From Paracidovorax anthurii (GTDB lineage Bacteria; Pseudomonadota; Gammaproteobacteria; Burkholderiales; Burkholderiaceae_C), in contig NZ_QLTA01000011.1 in the NCBI RefSeq assembly GCF_003269065.1, positions 52,249 through 116,248 on the forward strand: 64,000 nucleotides of DNA. Reading direction: 5' to 3'. The notes beneath the pieces were generated by a model. The model was given only the letters and a program-made list of their open reading frames with translations, was not told where the DNA came from and ran no database searches. This document shows positions 22,365 through 33,640 of the stretch, piece after piece. Every line of letters begins with the position of its first letter. The first letter of the stretch is position 1. The translations under genes and the position numbers were made by a program.

Positions 22365-22700
22365 GTGTTTATCTCTTCCGCCTTCGCCCAGACCGCCCCG
22401 GCCGCCGCGCCCGCCGGCGGCGACATGATGTCCTCGCTCACGGGCATGCTGCCGCTGGTGCTGATGTTCGTGGTGCTGTACTTCATCATGATCCGGCCCC
22501 AGATGAAGCGCCAGAAGGAGCACCGCGCCATGATCGACGCCATCGCCAAGGGCGACGAGGTCGCCACCGCCGGCGGCATCCTGGGCAAGGTCACGCGCCT
22601 GTCCGAGGGCTTCCTGCACATCGAGATCGCCTCGGGCGTGGAAGTGCAGGTCCAGCGCAGCGCCGTGTCCCAGGTCCTGCCCAAGGGCACGGTGAAGTGA
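22365..22700 (+). CDS. yajC: Preprotein translocase subunit YajC
   Basis: 111 residues, a small single-pass inner-membrane partner of SecDF and SecYEG. The start is the GTG at 22365, giving the family N-terminus FISSAFAQTAP, with CGGAG upstream. One membrane helix (about 31-47, LPLVLMFVVLYFIMIRP) is followed by a cytoplasmic beta-rich domain (GDEVATAGGILGKV). It is the first gene of yajC-secD-secF. Unusually, a family A repeat separates it from secD. Confidence 0.93.
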   Translation: MFISSAFAQTAPAAAPAGGDMMSSLTGMLPLVLMFVVLYFIMIRPQMKRQKEHRAMIDAIAKGDEVATAGGILGKVTRLSEGFLHIEIASGVEVQVQRSAVSQVLPKGTVK

Positions 22701-22710
22701 ACCATGAACA

Positions 22711-22816
22711 TCCCCCTGAGCGGCTGCGCCGCTTCCCCCTTCTCTCGCGCTGCGCGCGGGAAGGGGGACGACGCCGGTGGCCTGGCAAAGCCAGTTCCAC
22801 GGCGTCTGCTGGCCGG
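22711..22816 (+). repeat. Family A dispersed repeat, copy 1
   Basis: A CCCCCTGAGCGGCTGCGCCG lead is followed by a hairpin of CCCCCTTCTC against GGGAAGGGGG, then GACGACGCCGGTGGCC and CCACGGCGTCTGCTGG. The same blocks recur at 49331, 49514, 51452 (inverted) and 57052. This copy sits inside the yajC-secD operon. Confidence 0.7.
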
Positions 22817-22861
22817 GGGATCGGCGTACAGCGCCTGAATAACTGAGATAAGAGCGCGATC

Positions 22862-24763
22862 ATGAACCGTTACCCGGTCTGGAAGTACGCGATCCTCGTG
22901 GTCGTGCTGCTCGTGGGCATCCTCTATTCCCTGCCCAATCTGTTCGGCGAGGCGCCCGCGGTGCAGGTGTCCTCGGCCAAGGCCTCGCTGAAAATCGACG
23001 CGTCCCTGCAGCGGCGTGTGGAAGAGGTGCTCCAGGGCGCGGGCATCGCGACCGATGCGGTGAGCTTTGACGGCCACTCGGTGCGCGCCCGCTTCGACAC
23101 GCCCGACACCCAGCTCAAGGCCAAGGACGCGATCCAGAAGGCGCTGGTGTCCGACCCGGCCGACCCGCAGTACATCGTCGCGCTCAACCTCGTCTCGCGC
23201 TCGCCCGCATGGCTCACGTCGCTGCGCGCGCAGCCCGTGTACCTGGGGCTGGACCTGCGCGGCGGCGTGCACTTCATGCTGCAGGTGGACATGCAGGCGG
23301 CGCTCACCAAGAAGGCCGAGTCCTTCGCGGGTGATCTGCGCACCTTCATGCGCGACCGCAACATCCGCCATGGCGGCATCAGCCGCGAGGGCCAGGCCAT
23401 CGAGGTGCGCCTGCGCGACGAGGCGGCCGCCACGGCCACGCGCAACCTGATCGCCGACCAGTTCCCCGATCTCGTGGCCACGGCCAGCCCCGACGGCGAG
23501 GGCGTGCGCGTGCGCGCCACCATCAAGCCCGAGGCCCTGCGCAAGGTGCAGGACCAGGCGCTCAAGCAGAACATCACCACGCTGCACAACCGGATCAACG
23601 AACTCGGCGTGGCCGAGCCCGTGATCCAGCAGCAGGGCTCGGACCGCATCGTCGTGCAGCTGCCCGGCGTGCAGGACACGGCCAAGGCCAAGGACATCCT
23701 GGGCCGCACCGCCACGCTGGAAGTGCGCCTCGTGGACGAGAGCACCGAGGCGCGCGGCGCCGAGCGGGGCGCGGGCGCCGTGCCCTTCGGCAGCGAGAAG
23801 TACCCCGACCGCAACGGCCAGTCGATCATCGTCAAGAAGCAGGTGATCCTGACCGGCGAGAACCTCACCGACGCGCAGCCCGGCTTCGACAGCCAGACGC
23901 AGGAGCCCACCGTCAACCTGACGCTGGACGCCAAGGGCGCGCGCATCTTCAAGGACATCACGCGCGAGAACATCGGCAAGCGCATGGCCATCGTGCTCTT
24001 CGAGAAGGGCAAGGGCGAGGTGGTCACCGCCCCCGTGATCCGCACCGAGATCGGCGGCGGCCGCGTGCAGATCTCCGGCCGCATGACCACGGCCGAGGCC
24101 AACGACACCTCGCTGCTGCTGCGCGCCGGCTCGCTGGCCGCGCCGATGGAGATCATCGAGGAATTCACCATCGGCCCGAGCCTGGGCGCCGACAACATCC
24201 AGCGCGGCATCCACAGCGTGGTCTGGGGCTTCGTCGCCATCTCGGTCTTCATGTGCGTCTATTACGCGCTGTTCGGCGTGTTCTCCACGATCGCGCTGTC
24301 GGTGAACGTGCTCATGCTGATGGCCGTGCTCTCGATGCTGCAGGCCACGCTCACGCTGCCCGGCATCGCGGCCATGGCGCTCGCGCTGGGCGTGGCGATC
24401 GATTCCAACGTGCTCATCAACGAGCGCGTCCGCGAGGAGCTGCGCGCGGGCGTGTCGCCCCAGGCGGCCATCCACGCGGGCTACGAGCGCGCCTGGGCGA
24501 CCATCCTCGACTCCAACGTGACCACGCTCATCGCGGGCCTGGCGCTGCTGGCCTTCGGTTCGGGCCCGGTGCGCGGCTTCGCCGTGGTGCACTGCATCGG
24601 CATCCTGACCAGCATGTTCTCGGCCGTGTTCTTCTCGCGCGGCCTCGTGAACCTCTGGTATGGCCGCAAGAAGAAGCTCAAGAGCGTCTCCATCGGCCAG
24701 GTCTGGAGGCCGGCGCCTGACGACACCCCGGCGGCGCCGTCCGTGCCCGCCAAGACGAACTGA
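22862..24763 (+). CDS. secD: Protein translocase subunit SecD
   Basis: 633 residues. SecD forms the proton-driven SecDF complex that pulls secreted proteins through SecYEG. It shows an N-terminal helix (KYAILVVVLLVGILYSLPNLF), the large periplasmic P1 region beginning with GLDLRGGVHFMLQVD near 131-145, and the C-terminal membrane bundle with GVAIDSNVLINERVREEL near 510-527. The length is normal for betaproteobacteria. secF follows after 17 bases. Confidence 0.96.
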   Translation: MNRYPVWKYAILVVVLLVGILYSLPNLFGEAPAVQVSSAKASLKIDASLQRRVEEVLQGAGIATDAVSFDGHSVRARFDTPDTQLKAKDAIQKALVSDPADPQYIVALNLVSRSPAWLTSLRAQPVYLGLDLRGGVHFMLQVDMQAALTKKAESFAGDLRTFMRDRNIRHGGISREGQAIEVRLRDEAAATATRNLIADQFPDLVATASPDGEGVRVRATIKPEALRKVQDQALKQNITTLHNRINELGVAEPVIQQQGSDRIVVQLPGVQDTAKAKDILGRTATLEVRLVDESTEARGAERGAGAVPFGSEKYPDRNGQSIIVKKQVILTGENLTDAQPGFDSQTQEPTVNLTLDAKGARIFKDITRENIGKRMAIVLFEKGKGEVVTAPVIRTEIGGGRVQISGRMTTAEANDTSLLLRAGSLAAPMEIIEEFTIGPSLGADNIQRGIHSVVWGFVAISVFMCVYYALFGVFSTIALSVNVLMLMAVLSMLQATLTLPGIAAMALALGVAIDSNVLINERVREELRAGVSPQAAIHAGYERAWATILDSNVTTLIAGLALLAFGSGPVRGFAVVHCIGILTSMFSAVFFSRGLVNLWYGRKKKLKSVSIGQVWRPAPDDTPAAPSVPAKTN

Positions 24764-24780
24764 CAGGAAGGAAGACGCAC

Positions 24781-25734
24781 ATGGAATTCTTCCGCATCAA
24801 AAAAGACATCCCGTTCATGAAGCACGCGTTGGTCTTCAACGCGATCTCCTTCATCACCTTCGCTCTGGCCGTCTTCTTCCTCGTCACGCGCGGGCTGCAC
24901 CTGTCGGTGGAGTTCACGGGCGGCACCGTGATGGAGGTGGCCTACACCGAGACCGCCGACATCGGCAAGGTACGCGAGGCGGTCTCCAGCCTGGGCTACA
25001 CCGACGTGATCGTGCAGAACTTCGGCACCTCGCGCGACGTGATGATCCGCCTGCCGGTGCAGAAGGGTGTGACCTCCGCGCAGCAGAGCGAGCAGGTGGT
25101 CGGCGCGCTCAAGGCGCAGGACCCCGGCGTCACGCTGCGCCGCACCGAATTCGTCGGCCCGCAGGTGGGCGAGGAGCTCGTGCACGGCGGCCTCATGGCG
25201 CTGGCCATGGTGGTGATCGGTATTGTGGTGTACCTCGCCTTCCGCTTCGAGTGGAAGTTCGGCGTGGCGGCCATCATCGCCAACCTGCACGACGTGGTCA
25301 TCATCCTGGGCTTCTTCGCGTTCTTCCAGTGGGAGTTCTCGCTGGCGGTGCTGGCCGGCGTGCTGGCCGTGCTGGGCTATTCGGTGAACGAGTCGGTGGT
25401 GATCTTCGACCGGATCCGCGAGGCCTTCCGCAAGTACCGCAAGATGACCACGCACGAGGTCATCGACCACGCCATCACGAGCACGATGAGCCGCACCATC
25501 ATCACCCACGCCTCCACCGAGGCGATGGTGCTGTCGATGTTCTTCTTCGGCGGCCCGAGCCTGCACTACTTCGCGCTGGCGCTCACCATCGGCATCCTGT
25601 TCGGCATCTATTCCTCGGTGTTCGTGGCCGCGGCCATCGCCATGTGGCTGGGCATCAAGCGCGAGGATCTCGTCAAGGCGCCCGCCCGCAAGGATGGCGA
25701 CCCGAACGATCCCAACGCCGGCGCCACCGTCTGA
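24781..25734 (+). CDS. secF: Protein translocase subunit SecF
   Basis: 317 residues, partner of SecD. It has the SecF signature GLHLSVEFTGGTVMEV near residues 37-52 and a membrane bundle with GYSVNESVVIFDRIREAFRK near 199-218. The ATG at 24781 follows AGGAAGG. Last gene of the yajC-secD-secF operon. Confidence 0.96.
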   Translation: MEFFRIKKDIPFMKHALVFNAISFITFALAVFFLVTRGLHLSVEFTGGTVMEVAYTETADIGKVREAVSSLGYTDVIVQNFGTSRDVMIRLPVQKGVTSAQQSEQVVGALKAQDPGVTLRRTEFVGPQVGEELVHGGLMALAMVVIGIVVYLAFRFEWKFGVAAIIANLHDVVIILGFFAFFQWEFSLAVLAGVLAVLGYSVNESVVIFDRIREAFRKYRKMTTHEVIDHAITSTMSRTIITHASTEAMVLSMFFFGGPSLHYFALALTIGILFGIYSSVFVAAAIAMWLGIKREDLVKAPARKDGDPNDPNAGATV

Positions 25735-25898
25735 TGCCCGGAGCCTCGCGCAGCGCCCGCCCCGCGCCTCCCCTGGAGCGCGGCGCCCGGGCCGCTGGCG
25801 GCCCACGCGGCAAGGATTCCGCAGAGTGGATCTGCGGCCGGCCCTAGGCGGGTTTCCACATCCCGCAGGCGCTTGCGCACGCTCATAATTTGCGGCGT

Positions 25899-28316
25899 AT
25901 GGAACCCCCTCCGTCCACCCCCCTCTCGAACGCGCGGCGCCTGGCGCGCCAGGGCCGGCAGCGCTTCATCGAAGGGCTGTGCGAAGGCCTGCCCGGGCTG
26001 GGGCTCGAATTGCAGGAATTCACGGTCCAGCTCATGGGCCTGACGGCCACCCAGCGCGAGATGCAGGATCGCCGGGATTTCTGGATGCGCTACCAGCAGT
26101 CCCAGGCCGCGTGGATCGCGGGCGCCACCCGCGCCCTGCGCGACGCGCTCGTGCCGCTCGCCAGCACCCGCAGCGGCGCCCTGTCCGCCGGGCCGTCGCT
26201 GGCGGGGCTGGAGCTTGTGAGCGACGACGTGGTGGAAAACAAGATCATCGGCTCGCGCATCGGGCTGGCCGTCATGGAGCAGGCGGGCGGGGCGTTCGAC
26301 GCCGCGCGCCAGTACGTGCAGTACCTGGAGGGCGAGGACCTGGGCGAGCGCGACATCCTGCGGCCCGAGGTGTTCGCGCTGCGGCTGGTGGACCCGTGGA
26401 TCGATGCAGGCCTGCTGCGCTCCGACCTGCAGACCGCGATCGAGCCGCTGCAGCGCGGGCTGAGCGCCCTCGCGCAGCGGCACTACCAGGCGGTGGTGGC
26501 TTTCCTTGCCGATCAGGGCGTGCGCCCCGACAACGACCTGCGCTCCCGCGTGCGCCGCACCAGCGGCGGATCGACGCTGCAGGGCGGCCTGGGGTCGCAG
26601 TTCGCCCCGGCCGATGGCGCCCCGCAGGCCGGCATGGGCGGTCCCGCGCACCGCGCCGCGGCCGCGCAGGCCGGCATGGGGGCGGGAATGTCCTCGGCGC
26701 GGGGCGGCGTGGGGCCGGCCTCCGCCTTCGCCACGCCGCTGGTGCGCGCGCGCCAGCGCGCCCAGGGCGTGATGGGCCAGTTGCACCGGCTGCTCGTGCA
26801 GCCCGCGATCGCGGCGTTCTCCGTGTCCGGCGCCGGGCGCGTGGCGCCCGGTGCGGCACCGGGCGGCGTGCCCGGCAGTGCCTCCGGCCCGGGGGGCGGC
26901 GTGCCGGCCGCGCCCGCCTCGGCCGCGCTGCTGCAGGCCCTGGCCGAGCAGCGGCTTGCCGCCGACAGCTTCTACAGCAGCGGCGTGGTCACGCTGGTGC
27001 AGGATTACCACAGCCCCGCCGCCGTCGTGCAGGTCGTGGGCGCGGTGCGCGAGCGCTCGGCCGAACTCAAGGCCAAGGCCTCGACCCCGGGCGAGAAGGC
27101 CATCATCGAGGTGGTCGCGCTCATGTTCCAGAGCATCCTGAGCGAGGATCGCATTCCGCCGGCCATGCGCGTGTGGTTCGCGCGCCTGCAGGTGCCCGTG
27201 CTGCGCGTGGCCCTGGCCGAGCCCGACTTCTTCAGCGACGTCGCCCATCCGGCGCGCCAGCTCATCGACCGCATGGGCGGGGTCGTCATGGGGTTCGACA
27301 CCGCCGCCATCCAGGGCAGCGCGCTGGAGGTCGAGGTCCGGCGCGTGGTGCAGGTGATCGAGCAGTATCCCGAAACCGGCCAGCGCGTGTTCCAGCTCGT
27401 GCTGGGCGAGTTCGAGGCCTTCCTCTCCCGGTTCCTCACGGCGCCGCAGGCCACCTCGCGCATCGTGAGCGTGGCCCAGCAGGTCGAGCAGAAGGAGACG
27501 ATGGCGATCCAGTACACCATCGAGCTGCGCAACCTGCTCAAGGACATGCCGGTGCGCGAGGAGATCCGCGACTTCCTCTTCAAGACCTGGGCGGAGGTGC
27601 TCGCCCTCTCGGCCGTGCGCAGCGGTGCCCAGCATGCCGACACCATCGCCTTCAAGCGCGCGGCCACCGACCTCGTGTGGGCCGCGAGTGCCAAGCCGCA
27701 CCGCGCCGACCGCGCGCAGGTCATCCAGAGCTTGCCCGGGCTGCTGCTGGTCCTGCGCCAGGGCCTGTCGCTGCTGGGGGTGGGGGGCGCGCCGCAGGAC
27801 GCGCACATCAAGATCCTCACCGACACGCTGGCCGACGCCTTCCTCTCCAAGACCGCGTCCATCCCGCAGGCCCACATCGACGCAATGGCCAAGCGGCTGG
27901 CGCATCTGGAAGACGTCATGAGCGATGCCACGCTGGGCGAAATCCCGCTCGACGCCGATTACCTGGAGATGATGCTGGGCATCGATGCCTCGTCCATCCA
28001 CGTGGTGGCCGACAACGGCGCGCCGGTGGACCCGGCGATGCTGGCCTGGGCGCGCGAGCTGCAGGTCGGCGCCTGGTTCACGCTGGACCACAACGGCGCA
28101 TCGGCCCAGGTGCAGTACGCCTGGCACAGCGAGCAGCGCCAGCTCCACCTGTTCGCGGCCATGGACGGCAGCAGCTACCTCGTCCAGCTCAAGCGCCTGG
28201 GGGCCTACCTGCAGGCCGGCCTGCTGGTGCCGCAGGAAGAAGAGGCGCTGACCCTGCGCGCCACGCGCGACGCGCTCGCCAAGATCGACGCCAATCCCGA
28301 GCGGCTGCTGGGCTAG
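25899..28316 (+). CDS. DUF1631 family protein
   Basis: About 805 residues, matching in my judgement the long DUF1631 family of beta- and gammaproteobacteria. The N-terminal 130 residues and the region from about 340 to 670 look helical. A Gly/Ala-rich low-complexity linker (about 215-280 and 310-345) separates them. The last about 100 residues ([33 protein letters not shown]) are beta-rich and recall a PilZ-like fold. No signal peptide or membrane helix. Function unproven; members are often linked to cyclic-di-GMP or surface traits. The start is the ATG at 25899; an in-frame TTG three codons earlier is less likely. Confidence 0.8.
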   Translation: MEPPPSTPLSNARRLARQGRQRFIEGLCEGLPGLGLELQEFTVQLMGLTATQREMQDRRDFWMRYQQSQAAWIAGATRALRDALVPLASTRSGALSAGPSLAGLELVSDDVVENKIIGSRIGLAVMEQAGGAFDAARQYVQYLEGEDLGERDILRPEVFALRLVDPWIDAGLLRSDLQTAIEPLQRGLSALAQRHYQAVVAFLADQGVRPDNDLRSRVRRTSGGSTLQGGLGSQFAPADGAPQAGMGGPAHRAAAAQAGMGAGMSSARGGVGPASAFATPLVRARQRAQGVMGQLHRLLVQPAIAAFSVSGAGRVAPGAAPGGVPGSASGPGGGVPAAPASAALLQALAEQRLAADSFYSSGVVTLVQDYHSPAAVVQVVGAVRERSAELKAKASTPGEKAIIEVVALMFQSILSEDRIPPAMRVWFARLQVPVLRVALAEPDFFSDVAHPARQLIDRMGGVVMGFDTAAIQGSALEVEVRRVVQVIEQYPETGQRVFQLVLGEFEAFLSRFLTAPQATSRIVSVAQQVEQKETMAIQYTIELRNLLKDMPVREEIRDFLFKTWAEVLALSAVRSGAQHADTIAFKRAATDLVWAASAKPHRADRAQVIQSLPGLLLVLRQGLSLLGVGGAPQDAHIKILTDTLADAFLSKTASIPQAHIDAMAKRLAHLEDVMSDATLGEIPLDADYLEMMLGIDASSIHVVADNGAPVDPAMLAWARELQVGAWFTLDHNGASAQVQYAWHSEQRQLHLFAAMDGSSYLVQLKRLGAYLQAGLLVPQEEEALTLRATRDALAKIDANPERLLG

Positions 28317-28329
28317 TTGAGCCTGTGCC

Positions 28330-28836
28330 TCAATCGGGCGCGGGGCCAGCGTCCAGAAGCGCGCCGTCGTCCGCATCCTCGCCCTTCACCACCTTGCGCA
28401 CGATGTCGCCCGGAAACCCCCGGGCCGCCAGGAAGCGCATCTGCCGCGCCCGCTCCTGGGGCGTGGCCGGCGGCGTGCCGAAGCGCTGGCGCCAGACGGC
28501 CGTGGCGCGGGCATGCTCGCTCGCGCGCAGCTGTTCGGCCGTTTCGCGCACGAGGGCGTCGTCGAGCCCCTTGGCGCGCAGTTCCTGCACCACGCGCTGC
28601 GTGCCCAGCCGCGCGGCGCGGCGGTGCACCACCGATTCGGCCACGCGGCCGGCGTTGATGAAGTCCTTGGCCTGCAATTCGTCCAGCACGGCGCGCAGGT
28701 CGTCGCCTTCCTGCACATGCCGCGCGAGCTTGGATTCCAGTTCGGAGCGCGAATGCTCGCGCTGCGCCAGCAGGCGCAGCGCGCGGCCCTTGAGGGAGGG
28801 GGCGGAGGTTGCCATCGGTCGGGGCGCGCCGGCCAT
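28330..28836 (-). CDS. recX: Regulatory protein RecX
   Basis: 168 residues (161 if the second ATG at 28815, before [15 protein letters not shown], is used, which fits homologues slightly better). RecX binds RecA filaments and inhibits strand exchange. It consists of repeated three-helix units, visible as [37 protein letters not shown] and [16 protein letters not shown]. It lies 36 bases after recA on the same strand, its usual place, and is probably cotranscribed and SOS-induced. Confidence 0.92.
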   Translation of the reverse strand: MAGAPRPMATSAPSLKGRALRLLAQREHSRSELESKLARHVQEGDDLRAVLDELQAKDFINAGRVAESVVHRRAARLGTQRVVQELRAKGLDDALVRETAEQLRASEHARATAVWRQRFGTPPATPQERARQMRFLAARGFPGDIVRKVVKGEDADDGALLDAGPAPD

Positions 28837-28872
28837 GCCGCGGGAGCGGCGCGGCCGGTGGCCAGGGGCGGG

Positions 28873-29940
<1,068 letters not shown>

Positions 29941-30015
29941 GGGGAAACTCCTGGGTAAACGGTCGGGTTCGGGGTGGGAAAGGGGCCCGGTCGCGGCGGC
30001 GGTGCCTTGCCGCGA

Positions 30016-30033
30016 ACTGGATGCTTGACCAGT
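30016..30033. promoter_or_regulatory. LexA/SOS-box-like palindrome upstream of recA
   Basis: ACTGG (30016-30020), 8 bases, CCAGT (30029-30033): a perfect inverted repeat with the half-site spacing of the proteobacterial LexA box (CTGT-N8-ACAG) but with one changed base in each half. Position is right for recA control. Confidence 0.5.
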
Positions 30034-30069
30034 AGTGTAGGTGGCTATGAATGTCGGGCAATGCATTTT

Positions 30070-30089
30070 TTGGTCAGTTTGGCTGACAA
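30070..30089. promoter_or_regulatory. Operator-like inverted repeat before the MarR gene
   Basis: TTGGTCAG (30070-30077) and CTGACAA (30083-30089) form a near-perfect inverted repeat eight bases before the ATG at 30097. MarR proteins commonly repress themselves through such sites, so this is a likely autoregulatory operator. Confidence 0.45.
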
Positions 30090-30096
30090 TCTGGGC

Positions 30097-30630
30097 ATGG
30101 CTTCCAACCCTTTCGCCGCTCCGTCCGCCGGGCCTTCGCTCTCACCCCTGTCGGGGCACGATGCCTGGCGCCTCACGCACCTGGGGCGGCTGCTGGGCCA
30201 TGCGGTGCGGCGTTTCGATGCGCGGGTGCTGGAGCTCATGGCGCACGACGTGCATGTGCCGCTGGCGCTCTCGAACCTCGCGGCGCGCGACCAGGTGAGC
30301 GCCGCGCACATCCACATCACGCGGCACCTGTCCCTGCAGGGCGACCGGCTGACCGATCTGGCCGCCCGCGCGGGCATGGCCAAGCAGTCCATGGCCGCGC
30401 TGGTGGACCAGTGCGAGGCCTGGGGGCTGGTGGCGCGCGAACCCGATGCGCGCGATGCCCGCGCCCGCCGGGTGTGCTTCACCGAGGCGGGGCTGGCCTG
30501 GCTGGAGGCCTTCCGCACCGCGGTCGCGCGGGCCGAGGCGGAGTTCCGCGCGGAGGTGGGCGACGAGGTGGCGGCGGTGGTGGCCCTGGGGCTGGAGGCC
30601 TACGCGGGCGCCGACGGCGTGGACGGCTGA
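30097..30630 (+). CDS. MarR-family transcriptional regulator
   Basis: 177 residues from the ATG at 30097; an in-frame ATG at 30061 would add 12 residues but would place the operator-like repeat inside the gene. The winged helix-turn-helix is visible as [39 protein letters not shown] and the wing [13 protein letters not shown], the classical MarR pattern. Divergent from recA, with no obvious target gene next to it. Ligand unknown. Confidence 0.82.
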   Translation: MASNPFAAPSAGPSLSPLSGHDAWRLTHLGRLLGHAVRRFDARVLELMAHDVHVPLALSNLAARDQVSAAHIHITRHLSLQGDRLTDLAARAGMAKQSMAALVDQCEAWGLVAREPDARDARARRVCFTEAGLAWLEAFRTAVARAEAEFRAEVGDEVAAVVALGLEAYAGADGVDG

Positions 30631-30679
30631 CGGCCAGCCCTCCATGCGAGACCGGAGCGAGTCAACGCCGTGGCCCCGG

Positions 30680-31408
30680 TCAGGACCCGGCCTGCCGGGC
30701 GCGGTAGAGCGCCTCCAGCGTGATCTTGCGTACCTCCAGCTTGCTCTGCTCGATGTGGGTGCGCAGCAGCCGCAGGGCCTCGTCGCGGCGCCGCGCGAGC
30801 ACCGCGCGCAGGATGGTTCCGTGCTCGTCGTAGGTGGCATCGATGCGGGCCGGCTTGGTGAAGTCGAGCCGGCGGATGAGGCGGATGCGGTCGGTCACCT
30901 CCGCGTGCACGCGCATCATCTCGCGGTTGCCGGCGGCAGCCACCAGGCAGGCGTGGAAGTCTTCGTCGAGCGCGCCCACCCTGATGCCGTCCGCCAGCCG
31001 CTCGCCCGCGGGCACGAGCCAGATCTCCTGCAGCGCGCGCAGCGGCGGCGTGTCGGGGTCGGCGGCCAGGTGCTCGATGGCATGGCATTCGATCAGGATG
31101 CGCAGGTCGTACAGCTCGTCCATCACGTCGAAATCGATGGGCGCCACGTACCAGCCCATCTTCGGCAGCACGCGCACGAAGCCCTGGCTCTCCAGCCGCT
31201 GCAGCGCCTGCCGCAGCGGCGTGCGGCTCACGCCGAGCCGCTCCGTGAGCTCGGCCTCGGAAAAGCGCCCCCCGGGCATCAGTTCGAAGTCGAAGATCAT
31301 CCGCCGGACGGATTCATACACCTGGTCCGACAGGCTGGTGCCTGGGGCCCGGGCCTTGTCCGCGGTTTCGATGGCGCCTGCAGGCGCAAAATTTCCCTCT
31401 TCGTTCAT
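30680..31408 (-). CDS. GntR-family (FadR/FCD type) regulator of the biuret-type operon
   Basis: 242 residues. The N-terminal GntR winged helix (about 25-95: LSDQVYESVRRMIFDFELMP, LTERLGVSRTPLRQALQRLE) is followed by an all-helical FCD ligand-binding domain with likely metal-binding His/Asp (DEDFHACLVAAAGN, HAEVTDRIRLIRRLD). It is the last gene of a nine-gene leftward operon and overlaps the preceding gene by 4 bases, so it very probably regulates that operon. Candidate binding sites are the palindromes at 39781-39804. Confidence 0.88.
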   Translation of the reverse strand: MNEEGNFAPAGAIETADKARAPGTSLSDQVYESVRRMIFDFELMPGGRFSEAELTERLGVSRTPLRQALQRLESQGFVRVLPKMGWYVAPIDFDVMDELYDLRILIECHAIEHLAADPDTPPLRALQEIWLVPAGERLADGIRVGALDEDFHACLVAAAGNREMMRVHAEVTDRIRLIRRLDFTKPARIDATYDEHGTILRAVLARRRDEALRLLRTHIEQSKLEVRKITLEALYRARQAGS

Positions 31409-31815
31409 GTGCCGGTCTCTTCTTCGCTCCAAGGAATCATGCTGACGTGCGCGGCGACGATTTTCCAGCCGGCGGGGAAGCGGCGCCAGATTTGCGTCTG
31501 GAAGCCGCGCAGCGCCGTGTCGCTGCGCACGAACTCGACCTGCGCGACGGCGGTGTCGTCGCCGAAAGTGCTGATGCGCGGATGGTGCAGGCTGCGGGTG
31601 AAGCCGGGGGCGGGCGTGGCGGCGCGGTAGTGCCGCAGCGCCTGCGCGCCCCATTGCCGGTCGGCGATGCCGTAGCGGGTCACCAGCGGGCTGTCCCAGA
31701 AGAACGCCCCGAGGCGCTCCAGGTCGTTCGCCATGAGGGCCGCCTCGTAGCCGTGCAGCAGCGCGGTGATCTCGGCCACCACCTCCGGGCGGTTGATGCC
31801 GTCAGGCGGATGCAT
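31405..31815 (-). CDS. AtzH/HpxZ-like protein (DUF3225)
   Basis: 136 residues with a SnoaL-like fold signature: INRPEVVAEITALLHGYEAALMANDLERL, then FFWDSPLVTRYG and FQTQIWRRFPAGWKIVAAHVS. Relatives are AtzH, which in cyanuric-acid degradation helps turn carboxylated urea intermediates into allophanate, and HpxZ of oxalurate catabolism. It overlaps the allophanate hydrolase gene by 14 bases and the GntR gene by 4 (ATGA). In this setting the AtzH role is the more likely one. The start at 31815 ([11 protein letters not shown]) fits the family. Confidence 0.8.
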   Translation of the reverse strand: MHPPDGINRPEVVAEITALLHGYEAALMANDLERLGAFFWDSPLVTRYGIADRQWGAQALRHYRAATPAPGFTRSLHHPRISTFGDDTAVAQVEFVRSDTALRGFQTQIWRRFPAGWKIVAAHVSMIPWSEEETGT

Positions 31816-33640
31816 GGCGCGCCTCCCGGCCGGACAGGTAGTTGCGCCAGCCGCCGTGCTCGGTGATGTCGCGCGCGCATGCCAGCCCCGCCGGGTCGCA
31901 GGCGAATCCCGCCACCCATTCGCCATCTTCCAGCTCGACGCGGCCGAGTCCCAGCGGAAAGGGGATCGCGGCGAGGAAGCCGCCGACCGCCGAGAGCGGC
32001 ATCTCGTAGACCTCCACGTCGATCGCCGCGCCGCCGCCGGGCTCCGCCGCCCGCACCAGGCCCGGCTTCGGGGGCGTGGTGCCGGCCAACGCGTACAGGC
32101 GATAGCTCGGGGCCGTGCGGGTGGCGCGCAGCAGGCGGCAGTGCCGTTCGGTGAGCTGGTGGTGCAGCGGCAGGCCCTGCAGATGCGCCCCGACGACGGC
32201 CAGCCGCAGCGTGGGCGCGGACTGCAGGGCCGGCGCGGGGTTGCCGGGTGTTGGCAGCGGGGCCGTAAGGGGAGGCTGGCGCGCCAGCCGCGCGCCGGGC
32301 GCCAGCGGGGTGGCGCGCTCCCACGCCAGGCCCCATTCCACCAGGGCGGCGTCGGCGCCGGGCGGACCGATGAAGGTGACGCCGAACGGCAGCCCGGCCG
32401 AGCCGAGGCCGCTGGGCAGCGAGAGGGCGGACCAGCCGAGCAGGTTCACGAAGTTCGTATAGCGGCCCAGCTCGCTGTTGCGCGCGACGGGGTCGCGCTC
32501 CAGTGCCTCGAAGCTGGGGCAGGTGGGCGCGGTGGGCACCATGAGGGCGTCGATGCCGTCCCACAGGGCATTCGCGGGGCCGGCCAGTTCGGCGAGCCGG
32601 TAGCGGGCCTCGAAGGCCTGGCGCGCGTCGAACTGGCGCGCCTTCGCGATGACGTCCCGCACCGTCGGGTCCATGTGCTCCGGGTGCCGCTCCAGCAGCT
32701 CCCGCACCACGGCATACCGCTCGGCGACCCAGGGGCCGTCATAGAGGAGCTGCGCCACCGCGTCGAGCGGCGCCATGTCCACGGGGACCGCCTCGGCGCC
32801 CTGCGCCCGCAGCCGCTGCACGGCCTCCCCGAACGCGGTGTCGTAGCCCAGCGCGGCATCGCAATCGGGTTGCCGGGGCACGCCGATGCGCACGGGGCGG
32901 GCGCCGCTGCCGAGCCAGGCGGGCCGCCACTCCACGGCCTGGAAGACGGGCTCCTCGCCGGTGCCCTGCAGCAGGCCCAGCACGGTGGCCGCATCGGCCA
33001 GCCGCAGCGCGAAGACGGAGACCACGTCCAGCGTCCGGCAGGCGGGCAGCACGCCGTCCATGGGCACCGTGCCGGGGGTGGGCTTGAGGCCCACGATGTT
33101 GTTCAGCCCGGCGGGCACGCGCCCCGAGCCGGCCGTGTCGGTGCCCAGCGCGAACGGCACCAGGCCGCGCGCCACCACCGAGGCCGAGCCCGAGCTGGAG
33201 CCGCCGCTCACGTAGCGCGGATCGAAGGTGTTGGGCACCCTGCCGTAGGGCGAACGGGCCCCGACGAGGCCGGTGGCGAACTGGTCCAGGTTGGTCTTGC
33301 CGATCACGATGGCCCCCGCCGCCTGCAGCCGCCGGACCACGGCGGCCGAATGCCGGACCTCGTGGGCGAAGGCGGGGCAGGCGGCCGTGGTGGGCCAGCC
33401 CGCGACGTCGATGTTGTCCTTGACGGCGAAGGGCACGCCGAAGAGGGGCAGCGTGGCGGGGTCGATGCCCTCCAGCGCGCGCAGCTGGGCTTGCAGCCGC
33501 GGCGCGTCGCAGGGGGTGATCCAGGCGGGGTCGTCCCGCCCGAGCCGCTCGCGCAGCGCGTGCAGCCGTGTGGCCTGGCCCGGGCCGCCGGCGCGGCCGG
33601 CCTGGAGCCATTCGGCGATGGTGAGGGGGTGCTCGGTCAT
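31802..33640 (-). CDS. atzF: Allophanate hydrolase
   Basis: 612 residues, the normal AtzF length. It splits allophanate to ammonia and carbon dioxide. The amidase-signature triad is present: K74 in [12 protein letters not shown]148 in [10 protein letters not shown] and S172 in [15 protein letters not shown]; the spacing (74 and 24) is the same as I recall for Pseudomonas AtzF. The C-terminal domain (about 450-612: [31 protein letters not shown]) is the extra domain of true allophanate hydrolases, not of simple amidases. It overlaps the isochorismatase-like gene upstream by 4 bases. Confidence 0.92.
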   Translation of the reverse strand: MTEHPLTIAEWLQAGRAGGPGQATRLHALRERLGRDDPAWITPCDAPRLQAQLRALEGIDPATLPLFGVPFAVKDNIDVAGWPTTAACPAFAHEVRHSAAVVRRLQAAGAIVIGKTNLDQFATGLVGARSPYGRVPNTFDPRYVSGGSSSGSASVVARGLVPFALGTDTAGSGRVPAGLNNIVGLKPTPGTVPMDGVLPACRTLDVVSVFALRLADAATVLGLLQGTGEEPVFQAVEWRPAWLGSGARPVRIGVPRQPDCDAALGYDTAFGEAVQRLRAQGAEAVPVDMAPLDAVAQLLYDGPWVAERYAVVRELLERHPEHMDPTVRDVIAKARQFDARQAFEARYRLAELAGPANALWDGIDALMVPTAPTCPSFEALERDPVARNSELGRYTNFVNLLGWSALSLPSGLGSAGLPFGVTFIGPPGADAALVEWGLAWERATPLAPGARLARQPPLTAPLPTPGNPAPALQSAPTLRLAVVGAHLQGLPLHHQLTERHCRLLRATRTAPSYRLYALAGTTPPKPGLVRAAEPGGGAAIDVEVYEMPLSAVGGFLAAIPFPLGLGRVELEDGEWVAGFACDPAGLACARDITEHGGWRNYLSGREARHASA

